Below the pieces are notes generated by a model, which did no database searches, was not told where the DNA came from, and was given only the letters and a program-made list of their open reading frames with translations. From positions 85,217 through 149,216 of the forward strand of contig CAWFPJ010000013.1 in assembly GCA_963817515.1 (NCBI GenBank): DNA of 64,000 nucleotides, written 5' to 3'. The position numbers were made by a program, and so were the translations under genes. Position 1 is the first letter of the stretch. Each line of letters opens with the position of its first letter. Below, one piece after another: positions 57,142 through 64,000 of this stretch. Origin of the DNA: DATMNI01 sp963817515. GTDB lineage: Bacteria > Acidobacteriota > Terriglobia > Bryobacterales > Bryobacteraceae.

Positions 57142-59517
57142 CTACTTGAGCGGATTTTCGGGCCAGGCGTGCTTGGGATAGCGGCGCGCCAGTTCTTTTC
57201 GGACCTGCGGGTAGAGTCGCTGCCAGAAGCCGGCCAGGTCGCTGGTCATCTGGACCGGGCGCTGGTTGGGGGCCAGAAGGCGCACCACCACGGGGACGGC
57301 GCCGCGGGCCACGGTGGGGGTTTCGCGCATGCCGAAAAAATCCTGCAGCCGGGAAGCGATCCAGGGCGGCTGTTGGGGCTCATAGTTCACACGGACCTGG
57401 CGGCCGCCCGGCAAGCGGATACGCTCAGGAGCGACTTCTTGAAGCAGGCGGCGGGCCGGCGGCGGAATCTGCTGTTCCAGGACGCGAAGCAGGCCACCGT
57501 CCCGCGCGGCGGCTTCGAGTTCGGCGAAACTCTTGAGGCCTGAGGCCAGCGAGCGGAGGGCGGATTCAAGAGCATCCGGGCCAGGCGGCGGGACAGCGCT
57601 GTGCAGCGCGGCGAAATGGGCTCGGGCCAGAAAGGCATCGGTTTCTTCGCGATCGGCGAAGCGGTCCAGACCGGCCTCGACTGCTTTGCCCGCGAGCAGC
57701 ACGCCTGCCGCTTGGGGATCGGGAACGCCGCGGCGGGTTTCGATGGCGATCTGGTCGAACATAAGGGCGGTGACAGCTTCAACGCGCTCGGCGGCGCGGT
57801 TCCATTCCACCTGGGAAGTTTCGCGCAGACGACCCGGGAAGAGATCCAGCAGCCATTCCGGCTCGATGGCGCTGGCGATGCGCACCAGCGGCGTCTTTTG
57901 ATCTTTGCGGTCCTCGGCTTCGACGGCGATCAGAAATTCGGCGCTGGTGACGGTGCTGGAGGGAGCCAGCTGCGCGGGGCCGCCGGCGGCGAGTTGGAGT
58001 TCAGTACCACTGCGGCGCCTGGCGACACGGTCCGGAAAGGCGGCGAGGATGGAGATAAGGAGGTCCTCTTCCTTGCCTGCCTGCTGGCGGGCCGGAGCCA
58101 CAATGCGGCGGATCTGGCGGACCAGTTGAGCGGTGCGGGGTTCGCGCTCCATTTCCATGAGGACCAGGAGATCGGAGCGGCTGGTATGCGCGCGGTGGGC
58201 GGGCAGGCGCTCACCGGCGCTGAGGAGGGCGGCGATGGTGCAGCCGTCTTCGGCGACGCCGCGGCGGCGGGCTTCCACAATCAGGCGCGAGAGGCGCGGG
58301 TGGAGCGGGTAGCGCGACATTTCCGTAAGCACCGGGCCCGCGGCCCCCAGTTGGCGCAGCAGGTCCTCGGCGTGTTCGATGGCGGCAGGGGGCGGAGCAT
58401 CCAGCCAGTCAATCGCGCGGAGGTTTGTGGAAAGGGCTTGCAGCAACAGCGCGGCGGGAGCCAGGTCGAGGCGCGCGATTTCGGGCGTGTCTTGAGCCGG
58501 GCGGCGAACGAAGTCCTCAAGGGGATAGAGGCGGATGGCGCGGCCGGGGGCGGTACGTCCGGCGCGGCCGGCGCGTTGGTTGGCGGAGGCCTGGCTGATC
58601 CGGCCGATTTGCAGCGTGGGCAGGCCCGACCAGGGGGAGTGGCTGGCAATGCGCGCCAGGCCGCTATCGATAACGGCGGTGACGCCTTCGATGGTGATAG
58701 AGCTTTCGGCGACATTAGTAGAAAGGATGATTTTAGGCTGGGCGGAAGGGGAGAGAGCGCGGTCCTGCTCTTCGGGCGATTGATCGCCGTAGAGCGGCAG
58801 AACGCGCCAACCGCGGCGTTGGGCACCTGCCGCGCAGGCGGTTTGCGCGCGGCGAATTTCGGCTGCGCCGGGGAGGAAGACGAGCGCATGGCCTTGAAGA
58901 TCGGGCAGGCGTTCGAGGGCGGCTGCGATTTGAGTTTCGAGCGGCGCGGGGGAGTGCGGCGTGTACTCGATCTCGAGCGGATACTGGCGGCCTTCGGAGC
59001 GCATCACGCGGGCGCCGCCCAGGTATTCGGCGATAGGGGCGGCGCAAAGCGTGGCCGACATGACCACCAGGCGGAGGTCGGGGCGGCTGGTGCGCTGCAG
59101 GCGGCGGAGAAGGGCCAGGGCGAGATCGCCTTCAAGGTGGCGCTCGTGGAATTCGTCCAGCACCACGCAGGCCACGCGGGCGAGTTGGGGATCGGAGAGC
59201 AGACGGCGAGTGAGAACGCCTTCGGTGAGAAAGCGAAGGCGGGTGTGCGGGCCGGCAACTTCCTCGAAGCGGACCTGGTAGCCGACACTGGCGCCGACCG
59301 GTTCGTGGCGTTCGGCGGCCACGAAGCGGGCGGCCAGGCGCGCAGCCAGGCGACGAGGTTCGAGCACCAGAACTTCGCGATGATCGAGGGTGAGCAGCGC
59401 CGAGGGCACGCGGGTGGTTTTGCCGGCACCGGGCGGGGCCTCAAGCACCAGCGTGGTGCCGGTGCGGAGATGATCGAGGATGCCCGGAATCAAAGCATCG
59501 ATGGGGAGCGGTGCCAA
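57142..59517 (-). CDS. hrpB: ATP-dependent DEAH-box helicase HrpB
   Basis: 791 residues. The DEAH-box motifs are in order: APPGAGKTTRVP (motif I, Lys33), LEPRRLAARLAARFVA (Ia), DEFHERHLEGD (II), VMSATLCAAP (III), STNVAESSITIEGVT (IV/V region) and QRAGRAGRTAPGRAIRLY (VI). The C-terminal region is the HrpB-specific extension (GGRQVRVNYEPQQPPWIASR, QDFFGM). It is a likely RNA helicase; in several bacteria the gene is dispensable. Length is close to the usual 800-830. It is convergent with the acyltransferase gene. Confidence 0.93.
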   Translation of the reverse strand: MAPLPIDALIPGILDHLRTGTTLVLEAPPGAGKTTRVPSALLTLDHREVLVLEPRRLAARLAARFVAAERHEPVGASVGYQVRFEEVAGPHTRLRFLTEGVLTRRLLSDPQLARVACVVLDEFHERHLEGDLALALLRRLQRTSRPDLRLVVMSATLCAAPIAEYLGGARVMRSEGRQYPLEIEYTPHSPAPLETQIAAALERLPDLQGHALVFLPGAAEIRRAQTACAAGAQRRGWRVLPLYGDQSPEEQDRALSPSAQPKIILSTNVAESSITIEGVTAVIDSGLARIASHSPWSGLPTLQIGRISQASANQRAGRAGRTAPGRAIRLYPLEDFVRRPAQDTPEIARLDLAPAALLLQALSTNLRAIDWLDAPPPAAIEHAEDLLRQLGAAGPVLTEMSRYPLHPRLSRLIVEARRRGVAEDGCTIAALLSAGERLPAHRAHTSRSDLLVLMEMEREPRTAQLVRQIRRIVAPARQQAGKEEDLLISILAAFPDRVARRRSGTELQLAAGGPAQLAPSSTVTSAEFLIAVEAEDRKDQKTPLVRIASAIEPEWLLDLFPGRLRETSQVEWNRAAERVEAVTALMFDQIAIETRRGVPDPQAAGVLLAGKAVEAGLDRFADREETDAFLARAHFAALHSAVPPPGPDALESALRSLASGLKSFAELEAAARDGGLLRVLEQQIPPPARRLLQEVAPERIRLPGGRQVRVNYEPQQPPWIASRLQDFFGMRETPTVARGAVPVVVRLLAPNQRPVQMTSDLAGFWQRLYPQVRKELARRYPKHAWPENPLK

Positions 59518-59565
59518 CTTAACATGGTGGCACGTGGAGCAGGCTCTCCATGCCTGCCATGCCGC

Positions 59566-60519
59566 CTATCGGGCCGGCGCATTCGCTCCGCGCAGATCTT
59601 CGATACTTTGCCGCATCTTTCGGGCTTGGGGATAGTCGGGATGACGGGTTAGGAAATCTTCCAAGACTTCAGCCGCCGCGCGCTTCTCACCCCGGCGAAG
59701 ATGGATTTCGGCGAGGAAGAGTTGAGGATGCGAGAAGTGTGCCGGGTCGATCTGGCGGGCGCGTTCCAGATACTTTACGGCCGAGTCGAATTGGCCGAGT
59801 TCGAAGTAGACCATGCCGAGCTGCGAGTTGGCCAGTGCGTCGTTGGGACGGGTAAGCACGGCGCGCACGTTGTAATCGAGGGCCTCGTCAAGCTTGTGCG
59901 CGGTGACCAGAACGCCGCCCAGATTGACCAGCGGTTCGAAGGACGCCGGATCCTGTTCCAGGGCATGGCGGAAACATTCCTCGGCGCGCTGGAATTTGCC
60001 CGTCTGGTAGGCGATGGTGCCCAGGTTGTTCCAGGCGGCGGCGAATTGCGGAGCCAACCCGACGGCGCGTTCCAGGCGTTTAGTGGCGGCGGCGACGTCG
60101 TGCTTTTCCAGATCTTTCTGCGCGTCCTGATAATCGCGCAGGGCTTGGCCGGTGACCGCAAGCTGACTGGTGGAGACGGCGTGCCGGCGGCGTACAGAGT
60201 CGGTGACGAAGTCGGAATCGTTGAGGCGCAAGTTAAGGATGATGCGGCCGTGCGGATCGGCGGAGGCGGGGCCGATCTCGACCGTCTGGCGGGCTTCGCC
60301 GCGCGAGGGGATGAAGATGGCGAGGGTGTAGGTACCGGGGTCCAGTTTCTTGAAAATGAAGCGGCCGGTGTTGTCGGATTCGGTGGCGGTGGTGAAGGGC
60401 CTGGCGACACCGTGCAGTGAGATGGCGGCGTGTGCCTCCGGCAGGATCTGGCCGGCGAGTTCGTAGAAAGTGGGAGCCGCGAGGAACAGGAGAGCGCCGA
60501 TGGCGGCAGGCACGGCCAC
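59566..60519 (-). CDS. TPR protein with N-terminal carboxypeptidase-regulatory-like domain
   Basis: 317 residues. An N-terminal hydrophobic segment (AAIGALLFLAAPTFY) is followed by a beta-sandwich of the carboxypeptidase-regulatory type (AAISLHGVARPF, GRFIFKKLDPGTYTLAIFI, about 30-95), then four or five TPRs (AAAWNNLGTIAYQTGKFQRA, PLVNLGGVLVTAHKLDEA, ANSQLGMVYFELGQFDSA) and a short tail. Such proteins are scaffolds in the periplasm. It is 48 bases from the helicase gene on the same strand and divergent from the MFS transporter, with a 17-bp tandem repeat between them. Confidence 0.85.
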   Translation of the reverse strand: MAVPAAIGALLFLAAPTFYELAGQILPEAHAAISLHGVARPFTTATESDNTGRFIFKKLDPGTYTLAIFIPSRGEARQTVEIGPASADPHGRIILNLRLNDSDFVTDSVRRRHAVSTSQLAVTGQALRDYQDAQKDLEKHDVAAATKRLERAVGLAPQFAAAWNNLGTIAYQTGKFQRAEECFRHALEQDPASFEPLVNLGGVLVTAHKLDEALDYNVRAVLTRPNDALANSQLGMVYFELGQFDSAVKYLERARQIDPAHFSHPQLFLAEIHLRRGEKRAAAEVLEDFLTRHPDYPQARKMRQSIEDLRGANAPAR

Positions 60520-60537
60520 AAGAAGATTCTAGCGCGG

Positions 60538-60605
60538 CGGCCCAGGACAGAGCTGGGTTCAGGATAGAGCCGGGTTCAGGACAAAGCTGTGTTCAGGATA
60601 GAATG
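60538..60605. repeat. four tandem 17-bp units between TPR and MFS genes
   Basis: Four adjacent 17-base units, consensus GGGTTCAGGATAGAGCC, of which three are close and the first is degenerate (CGGCCCAGGACAGAGCT). They fill most of the 91-base gap between divergent genes, ending five bases before the GTG of the MFS gene at 60611. The phase of about 1.6 helical turns would put binding sites on alternate faces. Regulatory or slippage origin cannot be told apart. Confidence 0.8.
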
Positions 60606-60610
60606 GGCCC

Positions 60611-61867
60611 GTGACTACTTCGGCGGTTGCGGCGCGGACTGCGTTGTCCGGCAAAGAGTGGCGGGTGTTGGTGCTGCTCGTCATCTCGGGCCTGATCAAT
60701 TACATTGACCGCACGACGCTGTCGGTTGGGGCCACCAATATTCAGCGGGACCTGGGGCTCAGCAACGAGCAGATCGGGATGCTCCACTCGGCGTTCTTCG
60801 GCGTCTACGCGGCATCCCAGCTTTTTTCCGTGGCCGGCTGGCTGGCCGATCGCTTCCACGTCGGGTGGGTGCTGGGGATCGGTTTCTTCATTTGGTCGGG
60901 CGCCACGGCCTACACCGGATTGGCGCAGAGCTTTCTGGTTATCATGGCCATGCGGGTGGTGCTGGGGATGGGCGAATCGGTCTCATACCCGTCGTATTCA
61001 CGGATCCTGGCGAGCCAATATCCGGAGCATCACCGGGGCTTTGCGAATGCGCTGATCGATGCCGGAACTAAGACCGGGCCGGCCATCGGCACGTTGGTTG
61101 GCGGGCTGCTGGTGAGCGAGCTTGGGTGGCGGCCGTTCTTTCTGGTGCTGGGCCTGGGCAGCATGCTGTGGCTGATTCCCTGGTATTTTTGGATGCCGCA
61201 AGGCAAAGGCGTGTCGGGAAACGAGGACCGCACGGACATCGCGTCCATCGGCGATATTCTACGGCAGCGCTCGGCATGGTTCAGCGCCTTCGGCCTGTTC
61301 TGCACCAACTACTATTGGTATTTCCTGATCACATGGCTGCCGGCCTACATGGAAAAGGAGCGCCATTTCCCGAAATCGAAGATGGCGGTGCTGGGGTCCA
61401 TCCCGTTTCTCGCGATCGCTATTTCGTGTATCTTGTCAGGCTGGATTTCGGACCGCCTGATCGCCGGCGGACGCACGCCCACGAAGGTGCGCAAATCGTT
61501 TGCGGGAATCGGGCTGACGTTTTCCACCATCATTCTGCCGGTGGTGTGGACGCGTGAGACCGGGCCGGCCATGGCCCTGCTGATTCTGGCGTGCATTTCG
61601 TTTGGCATCTTCACCTCGAACCTGTTTGCTATCACGCAGACGCTGGCCGGCCCCAGGGCAGCGGGGAAGTGGACTGGTTTTCAGAACGGCTTCGGCAACC
61701 TGGCAGGCGTCGCTGCGCCCTGGCTGACCGGCCGTGTGGTGGATAAGACCGGGGAGTTTTATTGGGCCTTTGTGGTGGCCGCCGGATTTGTCCTGGCGGG
61801 CGCGGCCATATTCGTCTTCGGAATCGGCCCGGTTGAACGGGTCAAGTTCCGCGGCGAGTCGCTTTGA
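60611..61867 (+). CDS. MFS transporter, anion:cation symporter type (hexuronate/glucarate-like)
   Basis: 418 residues, 12 membrane helices, GTG start. The family features are NYIDRTTLSVG in helix 1, the loop motif GWLADRFHVGWVLG, and GMGESVSYPSYSRI with YPEHHRGFANALIDAG in helices 4-5. Length and motifs put it with ACS-type carriers for hexuronates, glucarate or galactarate. The KduD/zinc dehydrogenase operon at 28.7-30.5 kb could use such substrates, but that link is an inference. It is followed by the M13 peptidase gene 34 bases downstream. Confidence 0.88.
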   Translation: MTTSAVAARTALSGKEWRVLVLLVISGLINYIDRTTLSVGATNIQRDLGLSNEQIGMLHSAFFGVYAASQLFSVAGWLADRFHVGWVLGIGFFIWSGATAYTGLAQSFLVIMAMRVVLGMGESVSYPSYSRILASQYPEHHRGFANALIDAGTKTGPAIGTLVGGLLVSELGWRPFFLVLGLGSMLWLIPWYFWMPQGKGVSGNEDRTDIASIGDILRQRSAWFSAFGLFCTNYYWYFLITWLPAYMEKERHFPKSKMAVLGSIPFLAIAISCILSGWISDRLIAGGRTPTKVRKSFAGIGLTFSTIILPVVWTRETGPAMALLILACISFGIFTSNLFAITQTLAGPRAAGKWTGFQNGFGNLAGVAAPWLTGRVVDKTGEFYWAFVVAAGFVLAGAAIFVFGIGPVERVKFRGESL

Positions 61868-61901
61868 GGCCAGATCTCCGCATTATGATACGCTGCGGTT
61901 T

Positions 61902-63944
61902 GTGGACCGCAAAATCGGCTTCTTCATTTCGCTTGCCGTGCTGATTTCTGCGCACGCGCAGGACCGGCCGCTCACTGCCCTTCCCTATACCCCAAGCCTT
62001 GAGCCGGCGTTTATCGACAAGCAGGTGGACCCCTGTGACGATTTCTTTCATTACGCTTGCGGAAACTGGATCAAGATGAACCCGATTCCGGCCGACCAGC
62101 CGCGCTGGGACGTATACGCCAAGCTGCAAACCGACAACCTGCGATTCCTGTGGGGCATTCTGGAAGATGCTGCTTCGAAGCCGGCGGCGACGCGCACGGC
62201 GTCGGAGCAGAAAATCGGAGAGTTCTTCGGCGCGTGCATGGATGAGGCGGCTGTGAAGAAGGCCGGGGCTGCGCCGCTACGCCAGCGGCTGGATGAAATC
62301 GCGGCGTTGAAGAGCGTCGCGGATCTGCCCGCGCTGCTGGGGAAACTGCATCTGCAGTCAACCGATACCAGCGCGTTGTTCGGATTCGGATCGGCGCAGG
62401 ATTTTGCGGATTCGAGCCGCGTGATCGCGTTCGCTTCGGCCAGCGGATTGGGCCTGCCGGATCGTGATTATTACGTGAAGGAAGATGACAAATCGCAGCA
62501 GACGCGGACCCGCTATCTGGAGCATGTGGCGCGGATGTTGGAACTGCTGGGCGACGCTGCCCCAACTGCCAGGACCGGCGCCAAGACCGTGATGGAGATA
62601 GAAACGGCGCTGGCCAAAGCGTCGCTCACGCAAGTGGATAAGCGGGATCCGTACAAACTCTTCCACAAGGTGACGCGGGCCAAGTTCGTGGCGCTGACGC
62701 CTTCGTTCGGTTGGGGCGCCTATTGGAAGGCGATCGCTCTGGCGCCGCCGGGCGAAATCAACGTGACGGAACCGGAGTTCTTCCAGGAAGTGGAGAGGCT
62801 GCTTAAGGGCCGCGGCATTGCGGATTGGCGAGTCTACCTGCGCTGGCACCTGGTGCATCAGGAGGCGGCGTATCTTTCGCCGGCTTTTGTGGAGGCTAAT
62901 TTTGATTTCTACAGCAAGTATCTGCGCGGCGTGGCGGAGATGCAGCCGCGCTGGAAGCGCTGCGTGAGATTGGTGGACCGCGATCTGGGCGAAGCGCTGG
63001 GGCAGGTCTTCGTGGACAAGACATTTCAGGGCGACACCAAAGCCAAAGCGCTGGCCATGACCAGGGAGATCGAGAAGGCTATGGAAGCCGACCTGGCCCA
63101 GCTTTCCTGGATGGGCGAGGAAACCAGGAAACGGGCGCTGGTGAAGCTGCATGGGGTGGTGAACAAGATCGGTTATCCGGATCAATGGCGGGACTATAGT
63201 TCGCTGCGGGTGGCGCCAGGTGATTTCGCCGGCAACGTGGACCGGGCCGTGGAATTCGAGTCAAAGCGTGAGTTGAACAAAATAGGCAAGCCGGTGGACC
63301 GCAAAGAGTGGGAGATGACGCCGCCCACGGTGGACGCTTATTACAATGCGCAGATGAACGACATCAACTTTCCCGCCGGCGTGCTGCAGCCTCCCTTGTT
63401 TGACCCCAAGATGGATGACGCGCCGAACTACGGGAACACGGGGGCCACCATCGGACACGAATTGACACACGGTTTCGACGATGAGGGCCGGCAATTCGAC
63501 GCGACGGGGAACCTTCGCGACTGGTGGACGAAGAAGGATGCGGACGAATTCGTGGAGCGGGCGAGTTGCATTGCAAACCAATATTCGCAGTACACGGTGG
63601 TGGACGATATCAAGATCAACGGCAAGCTGACGCTGGGCGAGGATACGGCGGACCTGGGCGGCACGATTCTGGCTTACATGGCCTGGAAGGATGCCACCCG
63701 CAGCAAGGAATCAGGGCCGGTGGGCGGGTTCACGCCGGATCAGCGATTTTTTATCGGCATGGCGCAGTGGGCTTGCGGTGACGAGCGGCCGGAGAACAAG
63801 CGGGTGAATGCAGTGACGAATCCGCATTCACCGAATGAATACCGGATCAACGGCGTGGTGAGTAACATGCCGGAGTTCGGGAAGGCGTTTTCCTGCAAGG
63901 CCGGGCAGAAGATGGTGCGTGAGCAGGCCTGCCGGGTTTGGTGA
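61902..63944 (+). CDS. M13-family (neprilysin-like) metallopeptidase
   Basis: 681 residues from the GTG at 61902, chosen because it opens a signal peptide (KIGFFISLAVLISAHAQ); longer frames overlap the MFS gene. The N-terminal domain has VDPCDDFFHYACGNWIK. The zinc site is IGHELTHGFDDEG (HExxH) with the downstream GEDTADLGG glutamate, and NGVVSNMPEFGKAF and the ending CRVW are M13 hallmarks. It should be a secreted or periplasmic oligopeptidase. Only about 55 bases of non-coding sequence follow before the window edge. Confidence 0.93.
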   Translation: MDRKIGFFISLAVLISAHAQDRPLTALPYTPSLEPAFIDKQVDPCDDFFHYACGNWIKMNPIPADQPRWDVYAKLQTDNLRFLWGILEDAASKPAATRTASEQKIGEFFGACMDEAAVKKAGAAPLRQRLDEIAALKSVADLPALLGKLHLQSTDTSALFGFGSAQDFADSSRVIAFASASGLGLPDRDYYVKEDDKSQQTRTRYLEHVARMLELLGDAAPTARTGAKTVMEIETALAKASLTQVDKRDPYKLFHKVTRAKFVALTPSFGWGAYWKAIALAPPGEINVTEPEFFQEVERLLKGRGIADWRVYLRWHLVHQEAAYLSPAFVEANFDFYSKYLRGVAEMQPRWKRCVRLVDRDLGEALGQVFVDKTFQGDTKAKALAMTREIEKAMEADLAQLSWMGEETRKRALVKLHGVVNKIGYPDQWRDYSSLRVAPGDFAGNVDRAVEFESKRELNKIGKPVDRKEWEMTPPTVDAYYNAQMNDINFPAGVLQPPLFDPKMDDAPNYGNTGATIGHELTHGFDDEGRQFDATGNLRDWWTKKDADEFVERASCIANQYSQYTVVDDIKINGKLTLGEDTADLGGTILAYMAWKDATRSKESGPVGGFTPDQRFFIGMAQWACGDERPENKRVNAVTNPHSPNEYRINGVVSNMPEFGKAFSCKAGQKMVREQACRVW

Positions 63945-64000
63945 TGGCCCCAACATAAATCGGATCAAATGTATCGGTAGTTAGAGAACTATGATTCTAG

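Noticed and set aside
57601..59652. 683-codon plus-strand frame opposite HrpB
   Set aside because: Shadow of the helicase reading frame; Gly/Ala/Arg-rich with no domain, whereas all helicase motifs are on the minus strand.
1..64000. tRNA, rRNA, riboswitch or integrase attachment site
   Set aside because: None was recognised on either strand by eye; a covariance-model search could still reveal small RNAs.

Overview
The window looks like a chromosomal segment of an acidobacterium of the Solibacter/Bryobacter type. The evidence is family content, not a database match: four large Oar-like TonB-dependent receptors with an N-terminal carboxypeptidase-regulatory domain, a DUF1549/DUF1553 + DUF1501 pair beside a PVC-type haem-binding/HEAT protein, DUF1080 and DUF6807 (PmoA-like) proteins, an acidobacterial VWFA-related protein, an FG-GAP/ASPIC/TPR fusion, a BlaI-M56 pair and a DUF2934 protein. 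GC is high except around the acyltransferase at 56.0-57.1 kb. I saw no rRNA, tRNA, CRISPR array, transposase or phage gene.

Layout. 1-6 kb: a truncated secreted alpha/beta hydrolase coupled to a metal-type amidohydrolase, a divergent amidohydrolase-fold protein, a CehA/McbA-type metallohydrolase and an NAD-dependent epimerase. 6-17.5 kb: a TonB receptor, a membrane-dehydrogenase-like cytochrome/HEAT protein, the divergent DUF1549/1553 and DUF1501 genes, and a DUF1080 protein. 17.6-28 kb: two more TonB receptors and the FG-GAP/ASPIC/TPR protein. 28-35.9 kb: HAD phosphatase, KduD-type dehydrogenase and zinc alcohol dehydrogenase, prepilin peptidase, GH3 hexosaminidase, response regulator, VWFA protein, rhomboid protease and a small membrane protein. 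36-42.2 kb: Gfo/Idh/MocA oxidoreductase, Asp-box propeller, two small unknowns, PmoA-like protein, M56-GWxTD protease and BlaI repressor. 42.3-47.8 kb: PQQ dehydrogenase with dihaem cytochrome c, then the fourth TonB receptor. 47.9-55.8 kb: one minus-strand run (DapF-like, YbjQ, GT-C transferase, PfkB kinase, PLP decarboxylase, esterase-like, DapA-like, DUF2934). 56-64 kb: acyltransferase, HrpB helicase, TPR protein, MFS transporter and M13 peptidase.

Taken together this is a saprophyte's toolkit: outer-membrane import of oligomers, periplasmic and secreted hydrolases, sugar-acid dehydrogenases, PQQ/cytochrome periplasmic oxidation and single-domain regulators.

Two patterns deserve attention. 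First, ten places in nine or ten genes break frame, and every one is repaired by removing a single base. That uniform sign suggests a systematic insertion artefact more than ordinary decay. Second, three enzyme homologues in the 47.9-55.5 kb run (DapF-like, esterase-like, DapA-like) carry substitutions at the residues that normally do the chemistry. I did not find a clear new defence or mobile system; the pseudo-enzyme run and several unexplained repeats and operator-like sites are the best leads.
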